From JAGOTT01 sp964450795 (GTDB taxonomy: Bacteria > Patescibacteriota > Minisyncoccia > Moranbacterales > UBA1568): a stretch of DNA of 24,210 nucleotides. Location: the NCBI GenBank assembly GCA_964450795.1, contig CAYVDI010000010.1:1-24210 (forward strand), written 5' to 3'. Both the position numbers and the translations under genes were made by a program. Under the pieces are notes generated by a model. The model worked only from the letters and a program-made list of their open reading frames with translations, had not been told where the DNA came from and did no database searches. Of the stretch, positions 14,976 to 21,672 are shown in pieces; the stretch's first letter is position 1; each line of letters begins with the position of its first letter.

Positions 14976-16461
14976 CTACAACCCGGACGTTCTTACTTGT
15001 CTTGCGAATTTGAGCAATGATGAGGTTTTCACTCCGCCGAGCATGGTCAACCAAATGCTTGATATGCTTCCGGCAGAGCTTTGGAGAGATAAGAATGCGA
15101 AGTTTCTTGATCCGGTCTCAAAGACCGGTGTATTCCTGCGGGAGATCGCCGAACGACTTTTGGTCGGTCTTGAAGACGAGATCCCGGATTTGGAGGAGCG
15201 TATCAATCACATATACAGGAATCAACTTTACGGTATCGCCATCACGGGGCTTACGGCACTCCTCTCAAGACGAAGTTTATATTGTTCAAAAACGGCGAAT
15301 GGGAAATATTCGGTATGCGACGGGTTCGACAGCGAGCAAGGGAACATTATTTTCAACCGAACCGAACATGCATGGGCGGGCGGGAGATGTTCTTTCTGCG
15401 GAGCGAGCCAAACGGAGTATGATCGGGATACAACGCTCGAGACCCACGCATACCAATTCATTCATACTGGTGATCCAGGTAAATTATTCAACGATATGAA
15501 ATTCGATGTCATTATCGGGAATCCGCCGTATCAATTAAGTGATGGCGGATTTGGCACTAGCGCAGCGCCTATTTATGATAAGTTTGTGGAGCAGGCGAAA
15601 AAGCTTAATCCGCGCTACCTGTCCATGATTATTCCCGCCCGCTGGTATTCAGGCGGAAAGGGGCTTGATGAATTCCGTGACAGCATGTTGCATGATGATA
15701 GGATAAGGCGGATCGTTGATTTTCCCGAGGCAAGTGATTGCTTCCCGGGAGTTCAGATAAAAGGCGGGGTGTGTTATTTCCTCTGGGATCGTGACAATAA
15801 GGGGGATTGTACTGTGACGACATCCAGGAAGGGTGTGAATATTTCGGAAATGACGCGACCACTCCTTGAAGATGGTTATGATACGTTCATTCGCTACAAT
15901 GAAGCGATATCGATTGTTAAGAAGGTGCAAAAATTTAAGGAAACATCTCTTTCAACTCGAATAAGTTCGAGAAAGCCATTTGGTCTTGAGACCACATTCA
16001 AAGGAAAGTCAAAAAATTTCAATTATGCTATCACTCTTTACCAAAATGGCGGAGTTGGCTATATCAAAAAAGACCAGATAAAAAACAATAAAAATCTTAT
16101 TGGGATGTACAAAGTGCTTATTCCTCCTCTTGGAAGTGGGAGCGACGCTTTTCCTCATCCGATACTTGGCAAGCCGTTTGTTGTTGGTCCGAACTCTGCT
16201 TGTACGGAGACATATATAGTAGCGGGAGCATTCGACAATAAAGAAGAATGCGTGAATCTTTCGTCATATCTATCGACGCGATTTCTCAGGTTCCTTGTTC
16301 TCCTGAAAAAGAATACGCAACATGCCACGAGTAAGGTTTACCAGTTTGTGCCAGTCCAGAATTTCAAAGAGGTGTGGTCTGATGAAAAATTATACAAAAA
16401 ATACAAACTTACCAAAAATGAAATCGCATTTATCGAATCCATGATCCGCCCGATGGAATAA
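14962..16461 (+). CDS. Eco57I-like adenine-N6 DNA methylase subunit B: NPPY present, SAM motif degenerate
   Basis: A 499-aa protein. The opening NLSNDEVFTPPSMVNQMLDMLP is typical. Where motif I is expected it reads FLDPVSKTGVFLREI (D50-E61), lacking the usual G-x-G. The catalytic motif IV, FDVIIGNPPYQ, is intact (N187-Y190). A zinc-ribbon-like insertion uses C108, C119, C143 and C146. Later blocks YLSMIIPARWYSGGKGLDEFRD and GVQIKGGVCYFLWDR are typical of Eco57I-type enzymes. The C-terminal region (about 300-499) could be the target-recognition domain. It probably methylates adenine in the recognition site together with subunit A, protecting host DNA from the nuclease-helicase six bases downstream. 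Type II, IIG or III labels cannot be fixed from sequence. Confidence 0.9.
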   Translation: MKATNYNPDVLTCLANLSNDEVFTPPSMVNQMLDMLPAELWRDKNAKFLDPVSKTGVFLREIAERLLVGLEDEIPDLEERINHIYRNQLYGIAITGLTALLSRRSLYCSKTANGKYSVCDGFDSEQGNIIFNRTEHAWAGGRCSFCGASQTEYDRDTTLETHAYQFIHTGDPGKLFNDMKFDVIIGNPPYQLSDGGFGTSAAPIYDKFVEQAKKLNPRYLSMIIPARWYSGGKGLDEFRDSMLHDDRIRRIVDFPEASDCFPGVQIKGGVCYFLWDRDNKGDCTVTTSRKGVNISEMTRPLLEDGYDTFIRYNEAISIVKKVQKFKETSLSTRISSRKPFGLETTFKGKSKNFNYAITLYQNGGVGYIKKDQIKNNKNLIGMYKVLIPPLGSGSDAFPHPILGKPFVVGPNSACTETYIVAGAFDNKEECVNLSSYLSTRFLRFLVLLKKNTQHATSKVYQFVPVQNFKEVWSDEKLYKKYKLTKNEIAFIESMIRPME

Positions 16462-16467
16462 GAGTAT

Positions 16468-19038
16468 ATGGAAAAATTTTTCCCACAGCGTCCGGAGGCG
16501 AGCCCGACGATCTACGCATACGAAGACACAAACCCACAGTACAATGGACTCTTGAAGGTTGGGTTCACGAGTGGAAACGCACAGTGGCGTGTCGCGCAAC
16601 AATATCCGACGCGCCGACCGGGGAAGTTGCCGTACAAGATCGTATTTACGGAGTCCGCCATGCGCAATGACGGGTCGTCATTTACCGATCATGACGTGCA
16701 TCGGGAACTTCGGCGGCATGGCTTGGCGAATCCGGATGGGGAGTGGTTTCGCTGTTCGCTTCGGGAGGTTCGCGCCGCGTGGCTTGCGGTGAAGACCGGG
16801 GAAAGAAACGGGGACGACCGGACGCTCAATTTTCCGATGCGCCCCGAACAAATCGCTGCGGTAGAGAAGACTGTTGCGTATTTTTCGAATTACAAAAAAG
16901 AGAATCCGAACAAAACTCCGCATTTCCTGTGGAATGCGAAAATGCGATTCGGAAAAACATTTGCAACATATCAACTCGCCAAAAAAATGGGATGGAAGCG
17001 AGTGCTCGTCCTGACGTTCAAGCCGGCGGTGGAGAGTGCATGGGACGAGGATCTCAAAGAGCATGTTGATTTCCAGGATTGGCAATTCGTTTCGGCATCT
17101 CCAAACACACTCTTCCATAAGGATATTGACGCGGGTAAGCCGTTCGTGTGTTTTGGTTCTTTCCAGGATCTTCTCGGAAAAAACAAAAGTACAGGAGGCA
17201 TTAAGACTAAAAACGAGTGGGTGCACAAGACGAAATGGGATTGCGTCGTGTTCGATGAATACCACTATGGCGCATGGCGAGAAAACGCGAAAGAGCTCTT
17301 TGAGGCGGAGGACAAAAGAGAACAAGAATTCGCAGAGGGTGAGGGTATTGAATATTTTGACGAAGGAGCGCTTCCTATAAAAACAGGTTCTTATCTCTAT
17401 CTTTCCGGAACGCCGTTTCGTGCGATAGCATCCGGAGAGTTTATCGAGGAGCAGATCTACAACTGGACGTATTCGGATGAGCAGAAAGCCAAGCTCTCCT
17501 GGGATGAAAAGCGAGATGGCTTAAATCCCTATGCTCCGCTTCCGCGCATGGTTTTGATGACATACCAACTCCCGGATTCTCTTCGTGAAATAGCGATGCA
17601 GGGTGAGTTTGATGAGTTCGATTTGAACGTATTTTTTTCCGCCGAAGGCAGGGATGAAAAGGCGAAGTTTGCCTATGAAGAAGAAGTACAAAAATGGCTT
17701 GACTTGATACGAGGCTCATTCTTGGAAACGACGGTGGATAATCTGAAACTTGGAGCAAAAAAACCGCCGATGCCGTTCTCGCATGTGGAGCTTTTGAATG
17801 TCTTGAATCATACGCTATGGTTCTTGCCTTCAGTTGCGGCGTGTCACGCGATGGCGAATCTGCTCAAGAAGCGACAGAACAAGTTTTATCATGAGTATCG
17901 GGTTATCGTTGCCGCTGGCAGTAGAGCGGGTATCGGCGTGAAAGCATTGCCGCCGGTGTTGAAAGAGATGGATGATCCGCTTCGATCCAAAACCATTACG
18001 CTTACCTGCGGGAAACTGGTTACCGGTGTTACCGTAAAGCCATGGACCGGAATTTTTATGCTTCGAAATTGCTCGACACCAGAAACATATTTTCAGGCGG
18101 CGTTTCGAGTGCAATCGCCATGGACGGTGAGGAATCCGGACAGCGTGTCGCCAAATAAGGAGGAAATTATCAAGCGGGAGTGTTATGTGTTTGATTTTGC
18201 CCCGAACCGCGCATTGCGACAGATTGCCGATTACGGGTGCCGCCTAAACGTGAGTGAATCCAATCCGGAAAAGAAGGTTGCTGAATTCATTGGTTTTCTT
18301 CCCGTTCTCGCGTATGACGGAAGTGCGATGAAACAAATCGACGCTGCAGGCATTCTCGATATGGCGATGAGCGGCACTACCGCGACGCTACTTGCACGAC
18401 GATGGGAAAGCGCTCTTTTGGTGAATGTGGATAACAACACATTACAACGTCTCATGGGCAATAAAGCGGCAATGGATGCGCTTATGAGTATCGAAGGGTT
18501 CAGGAGTCTGAATCAAGATATCGAAACGATCATTAATAAGTCCGAGTCGGTTGAAAAAAAGAAAAAGGAGGCGAATGATCGTGAGCTGACACCAAAAGAG
18601 AAGAAAGAATTGACCGAAGAAGAGAAAGAATACAAGGACCTCCGAAAGCAGGTACAAGAGAAGCTTATTAAGTTCGCGACAAGAGTTCCAGTCTTTATGT
18701 ATCTGACCGATTTCCGTGAGCGGAGCCTGAAGGATGTCATCACGCAGTTGGAGCCGGGCTTGTTCAAGAAAGTAACGGGTCTTGAGGTGAAAGACTTTGA
18801 GCTTTTGGTGAGTTTGAATGTCTTTAATAGTGCTTTGATGAACGATGCGGTGTATAAGTTTAAGCGGTATGAGGATTCCAGTTTGAGCTACGTCGGTATA
18901 AATAAACACGAAGGGGAAGATATTGGTCTTTACGATACGGTAATCAGTGAAAAGGAGTTCAAGGGAAACGAAGCTGAGCAGCCTGTTTTTGAAAACATTC
19001 CCGTGGCTACCAGTGAATCTTGTAATATGAAAAATTGA
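16468..19038 (+). CDS. Restriction nuclease-translocase: GIY-YIG (T5orf172-type) domain fused to an SF2 helicase
   Basis: An 856-aa protein. Residues about 14-105 form a GIY-YIG/T5orf172 nuclease (IYAYED, GLLKVGFTS, R41, then D74-H75-D76-V77-H78 and catalytic E92 in GEWFRC). The helicase follows: motif I AKMRFGKT (to T164), DEYH (263-266), SGT (313-315), motif V-like LVTGVTV and motif VI QAAFRVQ (Q543-Q549). A Lys/Glu-rich coiled coil lies at about 692-735, then a C-terminal domain. The helicase probably moves along DNA with ATP and the GIY-YIG domain cuts unmethylated DNA. The frame ends SESCNMKN; another frame directly after it looks like a lost 24-residue tail. The gap to the methylase is six bases, so this is one operon. 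Confidence 0.9.
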   Translation: MEKFFPQRPEASPTIYAYEDTNPQYNGLLKVGFTSGNAQWRVAQQYPTRRPGKLPYKIVFTESAMRNDGSSFTDHDVHRELRRHGLANPDGEWFRCSLREVRAAWLAVKTGERNGDDRTLNFPMRPEQIAAVEKTVAYFSNYKKENPNKTPHFLWNAKMRFGKTFATYQLAKKMGWKRVLVLTFKPAVESAWDEDLKEHVDFQDWQFVSASPNTLFHKDIDAGKPFVCFGSFQDLLGKNKSTGGIKTKNEWVHKTKWDCVVFDEYHYGAWRENAKELFEAEDKREQEFAEGEGIEYFDEGALPIKTGSYLYLSGTPFRAIASGEFIEEQIYNWTYSDEQKAKLSWDEKRDGLNPYAPLPRMVLMTYQLPDSLREIAMQGEFDEFDLNVFFSAEGRDEKAKFAYEEEVQKWLDLIRGSFLETTVDNLKLGAKKPPMPFSHVELLNVLNHTLWFLPSVAACHAMANLLKKRQNKFYHEYRVIVAAGSRAGIGVKALPPVLKEMDDPLRSKTITLTCGKLVTGVTVKPWTGIFMLRNCSTPETYFQAAFRVQSPWTVRNPDSVSPNKEEIIKRECYVFDFAPNRALRQIADYGCRLNVSESNPEKKVAEFIGFLPVLAYDGSAMKQIDAAGILDMAMSGTTATLLARRWESALLVNVDNNTLQRLMGNKAAMDALMSIEGFRSLNQDIETIINKSESVEKKKKEANDRELTPKEKKELTEEEKEYKDLRKQVQEKLIKFATRVPVFMYLTDFRERSLKDVITQLEPGLFKKVTGLEVKDFELLVSLNVFNSALMNDAVYKFKRYEDSSLSYVGINKHEGEDIGLYDTVISEKEFKGNEAEQPVFENIPVATSESCNMKN

Positions 19039-19111
19039 GGCTTCTAAAAAGCTCATCGACATCTGCGACCAAAAAATCAAAGACGCGATTGCAAAGCTGT
19101 GGAGTGAATAA
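19031..19111 (+). pseudogene. Out-of-frame continuation of the helicase C-terminus
   Basis: Directly after AAAAA (19030-19034) the +1 frame reads KIEASKKLIDICDQ, continues through KIKDAIAKLWSE and stops at TAA (19109-19111). This helical, charged stretch looks like real protein, whereas the annotated end (CNMKN) looks accidental. Removing one A from the run would join it to the helicase as NMKIEASKK and end the gene two bases before the next ATG. Homopolymer error, a natural frameshift and slippage all remain possible. Confidence 0.45.
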
Positions 19112-19113
19112 AT

Positions 19114-19857
19114 ATGAAAAATCTCTCGGAAGTGCAGGAAAATTTTCAGGACAACCTGAAAATGGTAGAGCAGATCGTGAGCATAGGTTCCGATGTTGGC
19201 AATCTTCTTGTTGGCATGCTCGAAGATTTAAAGACTCAGAATGAGTCCATTTCTGGTTTTTTACCATATAAGGAAAAAATAGAAAGAACGATTGGGCTAG
19301 TAAGAATGGTCAAAGATGATTCGCGTTTGAAGTCGAAATACGAGATTATCCGAAATCAAGCAATTGTGCTTATCGTTGAGAATTTTGAATCGTTCCTTAA
19401 TGACTGCGTTAAAACACTGGTGAATGAGTATCCGGGAGCGATTAAATGGCCGGAGAAGAAAAAAACGTTGCCAGTGAATACAGATGTCCTTCGGTATTCT
19501 ATTCCGACCGTGGGAGATTTGGTTGTTGCGTCGCTTAAGAAAGAGGAGGTGAATTTTCAAGACTTGCAAAGTACGCTGAAGTTTTTTAAGGACTATCTTG
19601 AGCTTGAGATTAAGCTTACGGATGAGGAGTGTGATAGGATCATCTTCACTCATGCATTGAGGAATATTGTCGTACACAATGGGAACGCTGTTGATTCGGC
19701 TTTTCTTTCTCAGGTCAGGAATACGCGGTATGCCAAGAAATACAAAGACAAAGAGAAAATCCTCCTTTCAGAGGAGGAATACCAAGAGATTATCAGAGGA
19801 TTTTCTCGTTTCTCCGAAACGGTCATCGAAGGTTTGCGGACACAGGTCTCGGAATAG
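19114..19857 (+). CDS. HEPN-like protein (RiboL-PSP/MAE_28990-like)
   Basis: A 247-aa, all-helical-looking protein. Residues about 60-110 (LKSKYEIIRNQAIVLIVENFESFLNDCVKTLV) and 160-247 form the two helical halves of a HEPN fold. The signature ALRNIVVHNGNAVD supplies R183, N184 and H188, the RN-x3-H arrangement of catalytic HEPN ribonucleases. It is the last plus-strand gene of the island and lies immediately behind the nuclease-helicase. HEPN proteins in defence islands often act as RNases that shut down infected cells, or as structural partners of nucleotidyltransferases; none of the latter is adjacent. Activity is inferred from the motif only. Confidence 0.75.
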   Translation: MKNLSEVQENFQDNLKMVEQIVSIGSDVGNLLVGMLEDLKTQNESISGFLPYKEKIERTIGLVRMVKDDSRLKSKYEIIRNQAIVLIVENFESFLNDCVKTLVNEYPGAIKWPEKKKTLPVNTDVLRYSIPTVGDLVVASLKKEEVNFQDLQSTLKFFKDYLELEIKLTDEECDRIIFTHALRNIVVHNGNAVDSAFLSQVRNTRYAKKYKDKEKILLSEEEYQEIIRGFSRFSETVIEGLRTQVSE

Positions 19858-19860
19858 ACG

Positions 19861-20148
19861 TTACTGTTTCGTCTGTGACGTGATTTTGTACGCGTAAACG
19901 TATTGCGTATTGAGATCGCCACCGCCACCGCCACCGCGCGCGCCTTGATTGAGGAAGTATTTCTCGATTGCGCGAACAACTTCAGTGTGAAGAGGGGTGT
20001 CCCAGTAGATGTGCGGGATGCCTTCGTCTACGCCGTGTCCGTTAGTGAGACGATCAATCGGGTTTGAAGCGATACCCACATAGAATTCCTGGTAGTATTT
20101 CCCGTGGTTGTTCATGAACTGATCGAACGCCTGAATGATTTGCTCCAT
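19861..20148 (-). CDS. Small GIY-YIG-like protein with a glycine-rich loop
   Basis: A 95-aa protein. FYVGIASNPIDRL (22-34) resembles the GIY-YIG start, with Y23, G25 and R33 in expected places. E62 in VRAIEKYFLNQGA could be the catalytic Glu. A run of six glycines follows (GARGGGGGGD), then YVYAYKI. The ATG at 20148 is chosen because the whole fold starts there. It ends three bases from the end of the HEPN gene, so the two transcripts converge with almost no spacer. It could be a compact nuclease or a DNA-binding relic of one. The family resemblance is by eye. Confidence 0.65.
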   Translation of the reverse strand: MEQIIQAFDQFMNNHGKYYQEFYVGIASNPIDRLTNGHGVDEGIPHIYWDTPLHTEVVRAIEKYFLNQGARGGGGGGDLNTQYVYAYKITSQTKQ

Positions 20149-20162
20149 AAATTTTTTTTAGA

Positions 20163-20333
20163 TTACTTGTTCTTCCGCACGCCCTTGAAGGGCTTGCCGT
20201 CGGTCTTCTGATCCATGAAGCGGCCGGTGTCGTCATTGACTTTCGTCCAGCGACCGATTTTTGGATTATAGACTTGCTCGCGATTCTTGACGGCGCCACG
20301 CCGTCCCGACCCTTTCGGGGGATTTGTTGCCAT
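20163..20333 (-). CDS. Conserved small basic protein (56 aa)
   Basis: From the ATG at 20333 it reads MATNPPKGSGRRGAVKNREQ, then VYNPKIGRWTKVNDDTGRFM, ending GKPFKGVRKNK. The frame extends 24 codons further upstream, but that part (rich in Gln, Ser, His) does not look like protein and covers a promoter. Proteins of this size with PPKG...GAVK.R, TGRF and FKGVR blocks recur in many bacteria, from memory; their function is unknown. Very basic composition suggests nucleic-acid binding. It lies 14 bases before the GIY-YIG-like gene and probably forms a two-gene unit with it. Confidence 0.7.
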   Translation of the reverse strand: MATNPPKGSGRRGAVKNREQVYNPKIGRWTKVNDDTGRFMDQKTDGKPFKGVRKNK

Positions 20334-20383
20334 AGGTGTTATTGGGTGAATTGAATTATGCTTACCGGTACCGTGAGAACCTG

Positions 20384-20392
20384 TGCTATACT
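20384..20392 (+). promoter_or_regulatory. Extended -10 box upstream of a short terminator-bounded transcript
   Basis: TGCTATACT at 20384-20392 is an extended -10 element on the plus strand. CTATACT (20386-20392) is mirrored by AGTATAG (20409-20415), so an operator-like inverted repeat overlaps the promoter. Confidence 0.4.
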
Positions 20393-20397
20393 GTTGT

Positions 20398-20465
20398 TGC
20401 CACACAGTAGTATAGAAGTCCAGGGAAAGACACGTGATACCGGATCCGGTTGACGTGTCTTTTTT
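20398..20465 (+). ncRNA. Candidate short RNA ending in a strong hairpin
   Basis: A transcript starting near 20398 from the box at 20384-20392 would end at the terminator 20426-20465 and be under 70 bases long. No open frame of note fits inside. The nested palindrome ACCGGATCCGGT (20439-20450) sits in the loop of the terminator stem. This is a candidate only. Confidence 0.3.
20426..20465 (+). terminator. Strong intrinsic terminator with nested palindrome
   Basis: AAAGACACGT (20426-20435) pairs perfectly with ACGTGTCTTT (20453-20462), followed by T to 20465. The loop contains the 12-base palindrome ACCGGATCCGGT. Confidence 0.8.
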
Positions 20466-20529
20466 ATGCGAGGAAATTCTTGCGCATACGTCGGTTGTTT
20501 TAGCTGTTTCTTAGGAATTTTTCAAACGA

Positions 20530-20557
20530 AAACGGAGACCGTTTCCGATCTCCGTTT
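20530..20557 (-). terminator. Hairpin, possible minus-strand terminator
   Basis: AAACGGAGA (20530-20538) pairs with TCTCCGTTT (20549-20557) around a 10-base loop. Read on the minus strand it is followed by the T-rich TCGTTTGAAAAA. A transcript from the weak minus promoter at 20603-20629 would end here after roughly 70-80 bases. Confidence 0.4.
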
Positions 20558-20602
20558 GGAAGTATGTGTCTGTAACAATACTGGCGCGTGAAATCGAAGG
20601 AT

Positions 20603-20629
20603 ATTATATCGCGTGGGCTTGTTCTTCAA
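20603..20629 (-). promoter_or_regulatory. Possible minus-strand promoter
   Basis: On the minus strand TTGAAG (20629-20624), a 15-base spacer and TATAAT (20608-20603). The -10 is perfect but the spacer is short. It points toward the hairpin at 20530-20557. Confidence 0.3.
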
Positions 20630-20736
20630 GTCCCTTCGACTGATGAGTCTTCAATTTTCAATTGAGCGACACCATTATAAATCGAGTGGTAAAGTATGTC
20701 AATAATTGCGGTATAGAGCCATTTATTGAACTGATT

Positions 20737-20759
20737 CCCGGTATTCTGGCCGGGTTTTT
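20737..20759 (+). terminator. Intrinsic terminator before the Cas4-like gene
   Basis: CCCGG (20737-20741) and CCGGG (20750-20754) flank an 8-base loop, followed by TTTTT (20755-20759). It closes whatever is transcribed from the preceding interval. Confidence 0.7.
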
Positions 20760-20768
20760 GTTCGGGTG

Positions 20769-20774
20769 TATACT
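20769..20774 (+). promoter_or_regulatory. -10 box for the Cas4-like nuclease gene
   Basis: TATACT at 20769-20774 lies between the terminator and the gene. No convincing -35 was found because the terminator hairpin occupies that place. A strong AAAGGAGG tract follows at 20822-20829. Confidence 0.4.
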
Positions 20775-20861
20775 ATATATAGATATGTTAAACGTATTTT
20801 TTGATCCGGTTATCGCGGAATAAAGGAGGATACCAATCCGTTTCGCTCAAAGATACGCACT

Positions 20862-21620
20862 ATGTCCGAATACTACAACCCGAGACGAACGCGGAATATC
20901 TTCGATCCGGCATCGTCCGAACCGTTCAAGATCAGCCGCTCCAAGCTGGACCTGTTCCTGAATTGTCCCCGTTGCTTCTACCTGGACAGGGAGTTGGGAG
21001 TGGGGCGCCCGCCGGGGTTTCCTTTCAGTCTGAACTCCGCCGTGGACGCACTGCTCAAGAAGGAATTCGATATCCACCGTGCCGCCGGAACCGCGCACCC
21101 GCTGATGGAACGGTACGGCATCGATGCGGTGCCGTTTTGCCACGAAAAGATGGAGGAATGGCGTGACTCCTTGAGGCGGGGAATCCGGTATCTGCACGAG
21201 GAGACCGGCTTGCTCCTGACCGGCGGTGTCGACGATGTCTGGGTGAACCCGGGGGGCGAGCTCCTGATCGTCGATTATAAGGCGACTTCGAAGAGCGGCG
21301 AGGTGAGTCTCGATGCCGATTGGCAGATCGGATACAAGCGGCAGATGGAAATCTATCAGTGGCTTTTCCGGAAGAACGGATTCGCCGTCTCCAGGACCGG
21401 ATACTTCGTGTACTGCAACGGGGATGCGGACAAGGAGGCGTTCGATGGAAAGCTTGAGTTCGACGTGAAGGTCATCCCGTATGTCGGCGATGATGGCTGG
21501 ATAGAAGGGGCATTGTCCGACGCGAAAGCATGCCTGATGAGTCCGACGATCCCGCAGCCGGCCGAGGAGTGCGATTACTGCCGATATGTCGCCGCGGTGC
21601 GTGAGGTGAGTGAGGAGTGA
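20862..21620 (+). CDS. Cas4/RecB-like PD-(D/E)XK nuclease
   Basis: A 252-aa protein. FKISRSKLDLFLNCPRCFYLDRELGVGRP gives the N-terminal Cys pair (C35, C38); C237 and C240 (CDYC) give a second pair, together a likely iron-sulphur or zinc site. The nuclease core has GGVDDVW (D124/D125), LLIVDYKA (D138, K140) and QMEIY (Q161, Y165), the order seen in Cas4 and RecB-family nucleases. No CRISPR array or cas gene is nearby, so a stand-alone DNA-processing role is likely. The ATG at 20862 is 32 bases after the strong AAAGGAGG tract, an unusual spacing with no better in-frame start between. The tandem FtsK-gamma-like gene follows and may be co-transcribed. Confidence 0.87.
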   Translation: MSEYYNPRRTRNIFDPASSEPFKISRSKLDLFLNCPRCFYLDRELGVGRPPGFPFSLNSAVDALLKKEFDIHRAAGTAHPLMERYGIDAVPFCHEKMEEWRDSLRRGIRYLHEETGLLLTGGVDDVWVNPGGELLIVDYKATSKSGEVSLDADWQIGYKRQMEIYQWLFRKNGFAVSRTGYFVYCNGDADKEAFDGKLEFDVKVIPYVGDDGWIEGALSDAKACLMSPTIPQPAEECDYCRYVAAVREVSEE

Positions 21621-21672
21621 GCTGCGGTTGGGTAGGAGGGTTTTGAATGAACAATTAAGGAACAAGACCGGT

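Larger units (their letters stand above)
20466..20861. other. Non-coding interval at the right edge of the island
   Basis: About 400 bases without a convincing protein gene. It holds a hairpin at 20530-20557, a possible minus-strand promoter at 20603-20629, small inverted repeats such as TCAATT/AATTGA near 20650, a plus-strand terminator at 20737-20759 and a plus-strand promoter at 20769. No tRNA-like cloverleaf was recognised. The density of transcription signals makes one or two small RNAs plausible. Confidence 0.6.

Noticed and set aside
20334..20405. 24-codon N-terminal extension of the 56-aa protein
   Set aside because: It would cover a promoter-like region, and the extra residues do not resemble the rest of the protein.
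13453..20860. Integration direct repeats or a tRNA attachment site at the island edges
   Set aside because: I compared the two edges by eye and found no convincing matching repeat, no tRNA and no integrase.
20862..21620. Cas4 as part of a CRISPR system
   Set aside because: No repeat-spacer array or other cas gene is present; the protein is only Cas4-like.
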